Assembly: GCA_902779785.1 (NCBI GenBank)
Contig: CACZDC010000039.1
Coordinates: 1-36,202 of the forward strand
DNA length: 36,202 bases
Source: an uncultured Bacteroidia bacterium
GTDB taxonomy: Bacteria > Bacteroidota > Bacteroidia > Bacteroidales > UBA932
Reading direction: 5' to 3'
Shown: positions 15,484 to 23,498 of the stretch, piece by piece
Layout: the number at the start of each line of letters is the position of its first letter
How positions within the stretch are numbered: position 1 is the first letter of the stretch
Made by a program: the position numbers and the translations under genes
The notes under the pieces: generated by a model
What the model was told of the DNA's origin: nothing
Databases searched by the model: none
Seen by the model: the letters and a program-made list of their open reading frames with translations, nothing else

Positions 15484-16695
15484 TTACTGTTTGTCAAGCA
15501 CAATGTGCATAGTGTCACGGGCGATTACAAGCTCTTCGTTGGTGCAGATAAGCGCAGCCTTGACTGCGGAATCCTCCGTAGTGATAATCGCATCCTCTCC
15601 AGAAGCGGTGTTGGCTTCGTAATCCACCTTGAGGCCGAGATAGGAGAAGTTCTCGAGGACGCGGCGGCGCAGACGGCTGTTGTGCTCGCCGATACCGCCG
15701 GTGAAGACGATGAGGTCCACGCCGTTCATCGCCGCCACATAGGAGCCTATGTTCTTGATGATGTCGTAGGTGAACTTCTTGAAGACGAGTTTGGCCTTGG
15801 GATCGCCGCTGTTGGCCTTTTCATTCAGTTCGCGGGCGTCGGAGCTGTACTGTGACAGGCCGAGGAAGCCGGACTTGCGGTTCAGGATGACTGACATCTC
15901 GTCGGGAGTGACGCCGAGTTTATTCTCCAGGTAGATGACGGCGTTGGCGTCGATATTACCGACGCGGGTGCCCATTATCATACCCTCGAGCGGGGAGAAG
16001 CCCATCGATGTATCCACGCACTTTCCGTTCTGGATGGCGCAGATGGAACTGCCGGCACCGAGATGGCAGGTAATTATCTTTGAACTCTTTACATCGAGTC
16101 CGGCAAGGGCGGCGCCGACTCCGGCCACGAACTGGTGGGAAGTGCCGTGGGCTCCGTAACGGCGCACGCGGTATTTCTCATAATACTCATAAGGAAGGCC
16201 GTACATATAGGCATAGGACGGCATAGTCTGATGGAAGGCGGTGTCGAAGGTCACGACCTGAGGCACACTCGGAAGCACTTCCTGCATAGCGTGGATGCCG
16301 AGAAGATGGGCAGGATTGTGAAGCGGAGCGAAATCAGAGCAGAAGGCGATCTTTTCAAGGACGTCGTCATTGACGAGGACGGAGCCGCTGAAGAAATCGC
16401 CGCCCTGGACGATACGGTGACCGACCGCATCGATGCTCTCCAGAGAATCGAGGACACCCGTTTCCTTGTCGGTGAGGGCCTTGAGAATCAGCTGCATACC
16501 GACTTTATGGTCAGGAATGGGGACGTCCGTGACGATTTTTTCCTTTCCCGTTGGAGCGTACTGGAGGATACCTGAAGGGAGACCGATCTTCTCCGCGATA
16601 CCCTTTGCTATGACATTGAACTGGTCATCGCTCTTCATATCAAGAAGCTGATACTTGATGGAAGAGCTGCCGCAATTGATTACTAAAATTATCAT
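15484..16695 (-). CDS. ackA: Acetate kinase-family acyl kinase with altered acyl pocket (403 aa)
   Basis: Acetate-kinase family: acyl-phosphate + ADP to carboxylate + ATP, cytoplasmic. Catalytic residues known from Methanosarcina AckA are present: Asn7, Ser10 and Ser12 in VINCGSSSIKY; Arg94 in GHRIV; Asp151 in FDTAFHQTMPSYAYM; His183 in RRYGAHGTSH; Arg244 in GTRVGNID; Glu388 in TNEELVIARDT. Length is that of AckA (about 400), not of butyrate kinase (about 355). Unusual points: Ala182 where AckA has Phe (GFHGTSH), Gln97 where it has His (VHGG), and Ala214 where it has Asn (HLGNG). The Phe lines the pocket for the acetate methyl group, so a larger acyl group may fit (inference). The partner is a Ptb-type rather than Pta-type enzyme. 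Confidence 0.88.
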   Translation of the reverse strand: MIILVINCGSSSIKYQLLDMKSDDQFNVIAKGIAEKIGLPSGILQYAPTGKEKIVTDVPIPDHKVGMQLILKALTDKETGVLDSLESIDAVGHRIVQGGDFFSGSVLVNDDVLEKIAFCSDFAPLHNPAHLLGIHAMQEVLPSVPQVVTFDTAFHQTMPSYAYMYGLPYEYYEKYRVRRYGAHGTSHQFVAGVGAALAGLDVKSSKIITCHLGAGSSICAIQNGKCVDTSMGFSPLEGMIMGTRVGNIDANAVIYLENKLGVTPDEMSVILNRKSGFLGLSQYSSDARELNEKANSGDPKAKLVFKKFTYDIIKNIGSYVAAMNGVDLIVFTGGIGEHNSRLRRRVLENFSYLGLKVDYEANTASGEDAIITTEDSAVKAALICTNEELVIARDTMHIVLDKQ

Positions 16696-16733
16696 TACTA
16701 TAATTGGTTATTGTATTTGACAAAACAATTATG

Positions 16734-16741
16734 CAAAATTA
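16734..16741 (-). promoter_or_regulatory. -7 element of the ackA-ptb operon
   Basis: On the minus strand this reads TAATTTTG, matching TAnnTTTG, and lies 38 bases upstream of the ackA ATG. No clear -33 TTTG. An inverted repeat (ATAATTG at 16700-16706, CAATTAT at 16726-16732, 19-base loop) covers the predicted start site and 5' leader; the region is AT-rich, so this may be chance. Confidence 0.5.
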
Positions 16742-16780
16742 ACAAAATATTCAGTATTTTCGCATATTGATTGTAACGAA

Positions 16781-17875
16781 ATGGCCGGGGTGGGTAATAT
16801 CGAGGCGTTCACAATCCTCTTCACGATTGGAGTCGCGGCCGGGACAGTCCTTGCAGGAATGGTCCCGGGCGTTGGTGCGGCGGCGTTATCGTCGATTCTT
16901 CTGCTGCTTCTCGGCCTTCCTTTCGTATTCCGCGAAAGGATTGCAAGTTTCGCTGAGGCGCGGCTCATTCCCCTCCTCTTTACCTGCTTTTTCGCCCTCG
17001 GGATGTTCTGCAGCCTGCTTTCCTCTTTCGACTACGTCCATTGCAGCTCGGCCCTGGAAGAACTATCCGCCAGGGCCGTCGAAAGACTCCGTGCCCATAT
17101 AGACGGCCTCCCCTTCCGCTCGGAGAGTACGGCTCCCCTGCTCAAGGCCTTTCTCAGCGGCGACAGAAGCGGCCTTTCACGCGAGACGGTCGCCGTTTTC
17201 CGCTCAAGCGGAGCCTCTCACCTGCTCGCCCTTTCCGGCCTTCATATGGGCATAATCTATCTGATATTCGACAAACTGAGCTACCCGCTCGGACGCTCCC
17301 CCTTTGCAAGAAGGCTGCGCTATGCGGTCATAGTCTCCCTCTCCGGTTTCTTCACCCTTATGACTGGAGCCTCTCCGTCCATAGTGAGGGCCTTCCTCTT
17401 CATCTTCATAGGAGAGAGCCTGAGGCTTGCCGGGAGAGAAAGAAAGGCCTCCAGAGTGCTCTGCCTCGCCCTTTTCGCCCAGCTCATACTGGATCCGGAA
17501 GCAATCCGCAGCGTCGGATTCCAGCTGTCCTACCTGGCTATGGCAGGCATCTTCCTGATCTATCCTTCACTGGAGAGGCTCTACCCGGACGGCATCCGGC
17601 ACGATCCCTTGAGATGGATATGGAAAAGCGCGGCCCTCACGATTTCCTGCCAGCTTTTCACCGCTCCCCTCTCGTGGTACTATTTCCACAGTTTTCCGCG
17701 GCATTTCCTGCTGACTAACCTGCTGGCCCTGCCGCTCACCTCGCTTGTGATCGGTTCGGCTGTACTTTGTCTGAGTTGGAGCGCCATCTTCCCCTGCCCC
17801 GCGCTGATTCTGGATGCCACAGACTGGCTCTGCAGCAGCCTCCTATGGGTCCTGCAGATAATCAGCGGGATGTAG
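16781..17875 (+). CDS. Minimal ComEC/Rec2 competence-type membrane protein (364 aa)
   Basis: Multi-pass inner-membrane protein with the Competence domain of ComEC/Rec2, the DNA-uptake channel. The family signature is SSGASHLLALSGLHMGIIYL (residues about 145-165), followed by FFTLMTGASPSIVRAFLF and VGFQLSYLAMAGIFLIYP. About nine hydrophobic segments are visible. It is short: there is only a hydrophobic N-terminus of about 100 residues instead of a full OB-fold domain, and no C-terminal metallo-beta-lactamase-type domain; the protein stops after the last membrane segments (QIISGM). Whether it still moves DNA is uncertain. An imperfect -7 (TATTTTCG, 16755-16762) lies upstream. The 3' end overlaps the convergent apbE gene by 14 bases. 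Confidence 0.85.
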   Translation: MAGVGNIEAFTILFTIGVAAGTVLAGMVPGVGAAALSSILLLLLGLPFVFRERIASFAEARLIPLLFTCFFALGMFCSLLSSFDYVHCSSALEELSARAVERLRAHIDGLPFRSESTAPLLKAFLSGDRSGLSRETVAVFRSSGASHLLALSGLHMGIIYLIFDKLSYPLGRSPFARRLRYAVIVSLSGFFTLMTGASPSIVRAFLFIFIGESLRLAGRERKASRVLCLALFAQLILDPEAIRSVGFQLSYLAMAGIFLIYPSLERLYPDGIRHDPLRWIWKSAALTISCQLFTAPLSWYYFHSFPRHFLLTNLLALPLTSLVIGSAVLCLSWSAIFPCPALILDATDWLCSSLLWVLQIISGM

Positions 17876-18890
17876 GCTTAAGGCTGAAGCCCGGAGACGC
17901 CCATTCTTCCATCGCCCCGTCCTCGCCGGCCGAGACCAGATAGCCTTCGAGGGAGTCGTCGGCAAGTATGAGTTCGCGGGCGGCGTCGAGGCCTATGACC
18001 ATACACCAGGTCGCGAGTGCGTCGGCAGAGGCTGCGTCGGGGGCTACGATGGTGGCGCTCAAGAGGTTATGGTCCACAGGATAGCCGGAGAGCGGGTCTA
18101 TGGTATGGGCATATTTCTTCCCGTCGCGGATATAGAATTTACGGTAATTGCCGGAGGTCACCACCCCTTCCGCCTTGCCAGAAGAGAGCCAGACGGCGCT
18201 CATATCCTTCCCGGGGCTGTCGTTTCCGTCCACGGGCCGGTCGATTCCTATGCTCCAGGGCTTTCCGGAAGGATTCAGGCCCTCGCAGTAGATCTCGCCG
18301 ATATCCACCAGCATATCCTTGACTCCGATCGAGTGAAGATAGGCGGCCACAAGGTCGCAGCTGTAGCCCTGGGCTATGGCATTGTAATTCAGCTTCGGGA
18401 AGCCCAAGGCGGAGGGATCCACAAGCCCTTCGACAAGACTCAGGCTGTCCGGGAGCAGTTTCATCCCGCAGGAGGCCACAATCTCGCCTATCTTCTCTTC
18501 GGAGGGCATTTCCCCGCTTTTGAAGCCGAAACCCCAGGCATCGTAAAGCGGTCCCGCGGCAAAGTCCAGGTATCCCCCGGAACGCACGAACCACTGGTAA
18601 GAGATGCGGTACATATCCAGGAAGAGCCTGTTCGGACGGATTGCCTCGCCTGCATTGAAACGCGACAGGAGTGAGCCTTTGTTATAGCCAGAAAGCGTAG
18701 TGTCTATCAGGTGAAGGATGGAATCTATGCTGTCCTGGATTTCAGCCGGAGTGGCTTTCACCCCCTTGAGATTGCAGCTGACGCCGTATGTGCCGCCCTG
18801 GGCATAGCCGGTGATGCGGATATAACGGTCCCTTTCGCTGCAGGAAAAAAGCAGGGAGACAAAGAGCAAAAAAGCGAAGGTTTTTCTCAT
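17862..18890 (-). CDS. apbE: ApbE-family FAD:protein FMN transferase, lipoprotein (342 aa)
   Basis: Attaches FMN covalently to Ser/Thr residues of exported proteins (for example Rnf/Nqr subunits) at the outer face of the membrane. I start at ATG 18890, which gives a lipoprotein signal MRKTFAFLLFVSLLFSC (Cys17), rather than at the longer in-frame start. ApbE marks: GGTYGVSC near the N-terminus, DTTLSGYNKGSLLSRFNAG, LNYNAIAQGYSCD, and HTIDPLSGYPVDHNLLSATIV with the Mg-binding DAASADALAT. Small departures: the usual NIGGEI reads DIGEIYCEG (one Gly short) and AKGY reads AQGY, so activity is likely but not certain. No Rnf or Nqr genes are in the window. Confidence 0.88.
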   Translation of the reverse strand: MRKTFAFLLFVSLLFSCSERDRYIRITGYAQGGTYGVSCNLKGVKATPAEIQDSIDSILHLIDTTLSGYNKGSLLSRFNAGEAIRPNRLFLDMYRISYQWFVRSGGYLDFAAGPLYDAWGFGFKSGEMPSEEKIGEIVASCGMKLLPDSLSLVEGLVDPSALGFPKLNYNAIAQGYSCDLVAAYLHSIGVKDMLVDIGEIYCEGLNPSGKPWSIGIDRPVDGNDSPGKDMSAVWLSSGKAEGVVTSGNYRKFYIRDGKKYAHTIDPLSGYPVDHNLLSATIVAPDAASADALATWCMVIGLDAARELILADDSLEGYLVSAGEDGAMEEWASPGFSLKPTSR

Positions 18891-18908
18891 ACTGGCAAAA
18901 GATTTGTA

Positions 18909-18916
18909 CAAAAATA
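18909..18916 (-). promoter_or_regulatory. -7 element of apbE
   Basis: On the minus strand this is TATTTTTG, a TAnnTTTG match 18 bases from the ATG at 18890. A 10-base perfect palindrome TTTGTACAAA (18903-18912) overlaps it and could be an operator, though short palindromes like this are common by chance. The -33 half is not clear. Confidence 0.5.
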
Positions 18917-18946
18917 CAAGATTTTTTACGATATTCGCAGAATAAT

Positions 18947-19912
18947 ATGACTGATATGAAATCAAGACTTATCTGTTTCGCCCTTTTCCTTGCCGCGCTT
19001 TCAAACGTCGCCTGCAAGAAAGATGACGACAGTTCCGCAACAATAAAGCCCAGCCTCTACGGCGCTTCATTCACGATTGCACCTTTCGGTGCCGTGGGAG
19101 AGAGTTTCACGCTGAAAGCCGGAGGAGAGATCGCAGCGTCCAACGGAGATGCATTGGCGAAGAACGAGGTGGGATTCTACTGGCAGGTCGACAACGGAAA
19201 GAGGGACACGGTGAACACCTATACCTTCACGCCCACCGAGACGGGCAATTTCACCATCAATCTCGTAGCCTTCTCCCGCAGTTCGTCCTACTACAGCAGC
19301 ACGGCCTCGAAAGTCATATCCATCATCGACCCCGCCCTCGGAAAGAGCCTGAACGGGACGGGAATCGAGGCTGAGGATGAGCACATCAGCGCCGACGGAG
19401 TGGATTACTATTACAAACAGATCGCAGGGAAAGACTGGTTCAGGAACAACCTCGCAAATCCCAATTCCGGCCTGTGCTACGCCAATGCCGCGGTCACCGC
19501 GACCGTGCTGGGCAAATTCTACAGCTGGGAAGAGGCCAACGCTGCCTGTCCTGAGGGATGGAGGCTACCTTCCGCAGATGAGTTCAAAGCCCTTGCCGAT
19601 GCCTTTGAAGGCCGGGCCGGAGCCCTGATGGCCAATGCCAGTTTCAATGGGAAGCTTATGTGGACCTTCACTCCGGGAGTGGAAATTGACAACGCCTCCG
19701 GCTTCTCAGCCATCCCTTCAGGCTATGTCAGCAAGGGGGCCGGCAACAGCTACAACGGCCTCAACGAATATGCCGCATTCTGGACTTCCACGGCGGCGGA
19801 GGACGACGCCGAAATGGCCGTCTACTATTATCTGAACGTGAATCAGAGCGAAATCTTCTCGCAGAAAGCGGACAAGAAGTCCCTGGCGCTCTCGGTGCGC
19901 TGCGTCCGCTAG
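18947..19912 (+). CDS. FISUMP-domain lipoprotein with PKD-like N-terminal region (321 aa)
   Basis: Starts at ATG 18947, or ATG 18956 (MKSRLICFALFLAALSNVAC), which is the more natural signal-peptide start. Lipobox SNVAC; Lys-Lys-Asp-Asp-Asp follows. Residues about 40-130 form a PKD/Ig-like domain (YTFTPTETGNFTINLVAFS). Residues about 150-321 are a FISUMP domain: DYYYKQIAGKDWFRNNLANP, the strongly conserved YSWEEANAACPEGWRLPSAD, GLNEYAAFWTSTAAEDD and the terminal ALSVRCVR. Probably displayed at the cell surface; function unknown. It is a second FISUMP protein in the window, about 13.5 kb from the first, and not part of its operon. Its stop shares the CTAG tetramer with the stop of the convergent lolA. 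Confidence 0.87.
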   Translation: MTDMKSRLICFALFLAALSNVACKKDDDSSATIKPSLYGASFTIAPFGAVGESFTLKAGGEIAASNGDALAKNEVGFYWQVDNGKRDTVNTYTFTPTETGNFTINLVAFSRSSSYYSSTASKVISIIDPALGKSLNGTGIEAEDEHISADGVDYYYKQIAGKDWFRNNLANPNSGLCYANAAVTATVLGKFYSWEEANAACPEGWRLPSADEFKALADAFEGRAGALMANASFNGKLMWTFTPGVEIDNASGFSAIPSGYVSKGAGNSYNGLNEYAAFWTSTAAEDDAEMAVYYYLNVNQSEIFSQKADKKSLALSVRCVR

Positions 19913-20434
19913 CGGAGATCGGTTATTACATAGGATTTACCAAGCGACTTTGTGTCCAGCACGAAGTCGCTTTTTCCTTGCTTTTCGAGGAACTTTATGC
20001 CGGTAAGGACAAAGCGGGCACGGGTATTCTCGTCAAGGGTAAGCGTCACGTCAAGGGCGTCGGAAGAAGAGCTGTTGACCTTCAGCTTGTCCATATACTG
20101 ACGGTAAGAACGTATGAAAAGGGCCGGATTGGTAAAGAGATCCTCCTTCTCAACCTTCTCTATTACAACTTCTTCCGCCTCCGGGTCCTTGGACCAGCGG
20201 GTGGCGCCGTCGCTTATCACCTCAAGGCCGAGCCCCTGCATACGATATGCATTTGTCCTCGACCACTACATCGCCGTCGGTCACGGCTTCCATAGGCTTG
20301 CCGTCCCTGGAAAGGAGGTAGGTATAGTGGAATACGACACGATGGCCCTCGACTTTGTCAAGAAGAGGTATTCCCCCGGAAAAGGCGGTCAGCGACAATA
20401 CTGAAGCCAAGAGAGTGAGAAGCAGTTTTCGCAT
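19909..20434 (-). pseudogene. lolA: lolA, split by a single-base frameshift
   Basis: Two adjacent reading frames together make one LolA lipoprotein carrier of about 174 residues. The first (start ATG 20434) gives a signal peptide (MRKLLLTLLASVLSLTAFSG) and continues to GDVVVEDKC before running to an early stop at 20222. The second frame resumes with MQGLGLEVISDGATRWSKDP and runs to 19909. Removing one base near 20248 restores DKC-YR-MQGLGLEVISDG, just the pattern expected of LolA (a Tyr-Arg before the GLEVISDG-type strand). The gene starts 1 base beyond the ftsK stop, the position canonical lolA takes in Bacteroidales. The break is either a true mutation or a sequencing/assembly error. No slippery sequence suggests programmed frameshifting. 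Confidence 0.8.
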
Positions 20435-20435
20435 A

Positions 20436-22784
20436 CTACTCTTTTTCCATAAAATGTGCCAGAATGCTGTCGAGTTCAGCGAAGTCCTTCACCAGGACCT
20501 CACGGGGCTTGGCTCCGTTCTGAGGGCCGACTATGCCGGCGGCCTCAAGCTGGTCCATTACGCGGCCGGCCTTGGCATAGCCCATTCCGAGACGACGCTG
20601 AAGGTCAGAGGTGGAACCCCGCTGATTCTGGACGACCATCCTGGCCGCTTCCTCGAAGCGTTCGTCCAGGGCGCGCATATCCACCATACCGCCTTCTCCG
20701 CCTCCTTCGCCCTCCTCTTTCGGAGGTTCGGGCAGATAGTAAGGCGTGTTGTAGGACTTCTGGAAGCCGATCTGCGAGCCTATGGAATCCGTCAAAGCCG
20801 CGATTTCGTCATTTCCGATGAGGGCGCACTGGATGCGCTCCATTTCCACGCCGCTGTACAGCAGCATATCTCCGCGGCCAATAAGCTTGTCGGCTCCGGG
20901 CTGGTCGAGGATGGTGGAGGAATCGATGCGTGAGGTGACGCGGAAAGCGATACGCATCGGGAAGTTGGCCTTGATCAGGCCGGTAATCACATCCACGGTA
21001 GGACGCTGTGTGGCCAGGATCACGTGGAGTCCGGCGGCACGGCCCTTCTGGGCAAGACGAATTACCGAGGTGGTGATGCTGCGGGCCATAGCCTTGGACT
21101 CAGGTCCCGCGCCGACGGACATAGTGAGGTCGGCATACTCATCTATGACCACGACGATGTAGGGCAGGAAATGGTGGCCCTCGTCGGGACGCAGGCGACG
21201 GTCCTTGTACTTCTCGTTGTAGAGCTTGATGTTGTTGACCATCGCATCGGAGAGCAGTTTGTAACGCTCGTCCATCTCCACGCAGAGGGACTGGAGTATC
21301 TGGGAGGCGCTCTTGGCGTTCTTCACTATGGCCTGGGCCTTCTCTTCCTCGGCATCGGCGGATGTCGGCAGGACAGCCAGATAGTGGTTGATCAGCTTGC
21401 CGTAGGCCGAGAACTCCACCATCTTGGGGTCGATGAAGACAAACTTCAGCTCCGAAGGATGCTTGGCATACAGCAAGGATGAGACTATCACATTGAGTCC
21501 CACGGACTTACCCTGCTTGGTGGCGCCGGCCACCAGAAGGTGCGGAGCGTCGGCCAGGTCGAAGACCTTGACCTGCTGCGAGATGGTATAGCCTATGGCA
21601 ACCGGAAGCTCAGCCTTGGAGTTCCTGAAAGCGTCATTGTTCAGCAGCTGTTTGAGCGGAACTATCGAGGGTTTGTCATTGGCGACCTCTATACCTACGG
21701 AATCGCTCAAGGTGGTGATCCTCACGCCCTTGGCATTCAGGGAGATGGCTATATCGTCCTGAAGCTGCTTGATGGCGGAAATCTTGACTCCGGGAGCCGG
21801 ATAGACCTTGTAAAGGGTGACGGTGGGACCGACTATCGCCGTCACGTCCCTCACCTGGATCTTGTAACTCGCCAGGGTAGCCCTGATCTTGTTATTGTTG
21901 CGGGACAGTTCATCCTGGCTCACCTCGTGGCGCGAGGCGGCATAGTCCTCGAGAATGTCCAGCGAAGGGAATTTGTATTTCGGGAGCCCGTCCGGGGGAT
22001 CCAGCCTGTTCTCGATACGCGGAAGGGGCTTACGGATTTCCTGGTCGAGACTCTCGTCAGTGACCACGTCGAAACTGCCCTCATCCTCTGCCTTGGGCTC
22101 CTCTTTGGGCTTGTCGCTAATCTTCGGTTCGCGGGTACGGAGTGGCTTTGTCTTCGGCTGTTTCGCTTCACTTTCCTGTTCAGGCTCGACTGTGGCTGCC
22201 ACACTCTCAGGCTCTGTGACAGACGCGGGAACTAGCGGTTCGGAAGGAGACTGAGTACCCTCGCCGAGAAGCCAGGCCGAGAAGCGCTCGCTCATAAAAA
22301 ATCCCCAGAGAATGACTGCCGCAATGAGAATCGCCGCCGTCACCCAGGGGCCGATGCCGCCGATCATCCACGACATAAGAGCCGCGGAGAAACGGCCGCC
22401 CGCACCGGCGCCGAAAAGGGTGCCGCTGCCAAAGAGAAGGGAGCCGAAAGCCAGGATCCACGAAAGGATGAAGGTGCCGCTGAAGCAGCCCCAGAACAGT
22501 TTTTGGATTGGCCAGGGACAAGCCTTCCAGAAAAGGCTTACGCTCCAGGCACATAGGAACGCCACGAGCACGAGGGCCGCAAGGCCGAAACTCTCGCTGA
22601 CGAGGAAATGCCCGAGCGAGAAGCCTCCTGAGGAAGCCGCATTGGCCACTTCCCCGCCCTTTGCCCCGAGCAGGCTCTGGTCTGCCTTCCAGGAAAAGAT
22701 ATAAGAAATCACAGAAACCGTCGTCATCACAGTAAGGATGGCGACGATGATTTTTAGGATGAAAAGATAAGCGGAGCGTTTCAT
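20436..22784 (-). CDS. ftsK: DNA translocase FtsK (782 aa)
   Basis: Septum-anchored DNA pump that clears chromosome termini during division and drives dimer resolution. Four N-terminal membrane segments (residues about 8-32, 65-87, 100-120, 145-165) are followed by an acidic, Pro-rich linker (175-270). The motor domain has Walker A GATKQGKS (420-427), Walker B VVVIDEYADL, LATQRPTVDVITGLIKANFP and the RPGADKLIGRGDMLLY-like block (QPGADKLIGRGDMLLYSG). The C-terminal gamma winged-helix (LQRRLGMGYAKAGRVMDQLE, then AGIVGPQNGAKPREVLV) reads polar guide sequences. Length is typical of Bacteroidales. Overlaps the DUF4290 gene by 4 bases (ATGA) and lies 1 base from lolA. Confidence 0.97.
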   Translation of the reverse strand: MKRSAYLFILKIIVAILTVMTTVSVISYIFSWKADQSLLGAKGGEVANAASSGGFSLGHFLVSESFGLAALVLVAFLCAWSVSLFWKACPWPIQKLFWGCFSGTFILSWILAFGSLLFGSGTLFGAGAGGRFSAALMSWMIGGIGPWVTAAILIAAVILWGFFMSERFSAWLLGEGTQSPSEPLVPASVTEPESVAATVEPEQESEAKQPKTKPLRTREPKISDKPKEEPKAEDEGSFDVVTDESLDQEIRKPLPRIENRLDPPDGLPKYKFPSLDILEDYAASRHEVSQDELSRNNNKIRATLASYKIQVRDVTAIVGPTVTLYKVYPAPGVKISAIKQLQDDIAISLNAKGVRITTLSDSVGIEVANDKPSIVPLKQLLNNDAFRNSKAELPVAIGYTISQQVKVFDLADAPHLLVAGATKQGKSVGLNVIVSSLLYAKHPSELKFVFIDPKMVEFSAYGKLINHYLAVLPTSADAEEEKAQAIVKNAKSASQILQSLCVEMDERYKLLSDAMVNNIKLYNEKYKDRRLRPDEGHHFLPYIVVVIDEYADLTMSVGAGPESKAMARSITTSVIRLAQKGRAAGLHVILATQRPTVDVITGLIKANFPMRIAFRVTSRIDSSTILDQPGADKLIGRGDMLLYSGVEMERIQCALIGNDEIAALTDSIGSQIGFQKSYNTPYYLPEPPKEEGEGGGEGGMVDMRALDERFEEAARMVVQNQRGSTSDLQRRLGMGYAKAGRVMDQLEAAGIVGPQNGAKPREVLVKDFAELDSILAHFMEKE

Positions 22785-23443
22785 TTTCTCTTACCCTTGC
22801 TCTTAAATGGACGGCCCTGGCGCGGAGGACGTCCGAAACCGAGATTGATGCCGGGGCGGGAGAAACTGATGTCGGACGAGATCTTTGACAGTTCCATTCC
22901 TTCCGGGACCTTCACCTTACCACCGGAAAGACGTTCGATATCCTGGAATATGGTTGCGTCCGCGACGGTATCCTTGTTCCAGATAAGATACTGCTGACGC
23001 ATATAGATGGCCAGGGAACGGATCATCTCGGTTTTCACCTCGCCCTCCGGTTCTTTGGCGATAAGGTCCAGGATGCTTTCGATATTGCGTCCGTAATGAC
23101 GCGCCTTTATCGGACGGGTATTCAGAGGAATGGGATCAGGTCGGCTGGCGACGACCTCGGGGAGCGGAGCCGGGAAGGGGCTGTCGATGTCAAGGTCATA
23201 GCCAGCGATCATATAAAGATGGTCCCAGAGCTTCTGCATAAAGTTTTCCTGCTGATGGACCTGAGGGTTCAGGCTCTCCATCACCTTGACTATCGCATAG
23301 GCCTGCTCGCTTCGCTTCTTCCTGTCGGGAATCTGCTTCATCTGCTCCACCATCTTCAGGACATTGCGCCCATATTCCGGCATCTGAAGTTTCTCGACTT
23401 CAGTGTTATAGTATAGTTTAATCGTTCTGTCGTTTGCTTCCAT
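22781..23443 (-). CDS. DUF4290 domain protein (220 aa)
   Basis: Cytoplasmic protein, no signal or membrane segment. Shows the DUF4290 pattern: KLQMPEYGRNVLKMVEQMK near the N-terminus, then REQAYAIV-like EQAYAIVKVMESLNPQVHQ, QKLWDHLYMIAGYDLDIDSP and RHYGRNIESILDLIAKEPEG. The C-terminal 40 residues are basic and Gly/Arg-rich (RPPRQGRPFKSKGKRK), which suggests nucleic-acid contact. The family is restricted to Bacteroidota and has no known function to me; its fixed place before ftsK suggests a link with division or chromosome segregation (inference). First gene of the DUF4290-ftsK-lolA transcript. Confidence 0.9.
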   Translation of the reverse strand: MEANDRTIKLYYNTEVEKLQMPEYGRNVLKMVEQMKQIPDRKKRSEQAYAIVKVMESLNPQVHQQENFMQKLWDHLYMIAGYDLDIDSPFPAPLPEVVASRPDPIPLNTRPIKARHYGRNIESILDLIAKEPEGEVKTEMIRSLAIYMRQQYLIWNKDTVADATIFQDIERLSGGKVKVPEGMELSKISSDISFSRPGINLGFGRPPRQGRPFKSKGKRK

Positions 23444-23467
23444 AGACTCTCATATCTCAAGTAAGCG

Positions 23468-23498
23468 CAAATATAATCATTCTCAGCGGATTTCCAAA
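23468..23498 (-). promoter_or_regulatory. Promoter of the DUF4290-ftsK-lolA operon
   Basis: On the minus strand TTTG (23498-23495), a 19-base spacer, then TATATTTG (23475-23468): a near-perfect Bacteroidota promoter. The -33 half lies inside the last codons of addA. The -7 element ends 24 bases before the ATG at 23443. The same -33/-7 layout is seen at the lipoprotein operon. Confidence 0.75.

Noticed and set aside
15484-16695. Butyrate kinase (buk) call, given the Ptb neighbour
   Set aside because: Length and motifs (NCGSSS, RRYGAHGTSH, DTSMGFSPLEG) are those of the acetate kinase branch; only the pocket residues differ.
20222-20260. Programmed ribosomal frameshift in lolA
   Set aside because: No slippery heptamer or clear downstream structure at the junction; a one-base insertion explains it fully.
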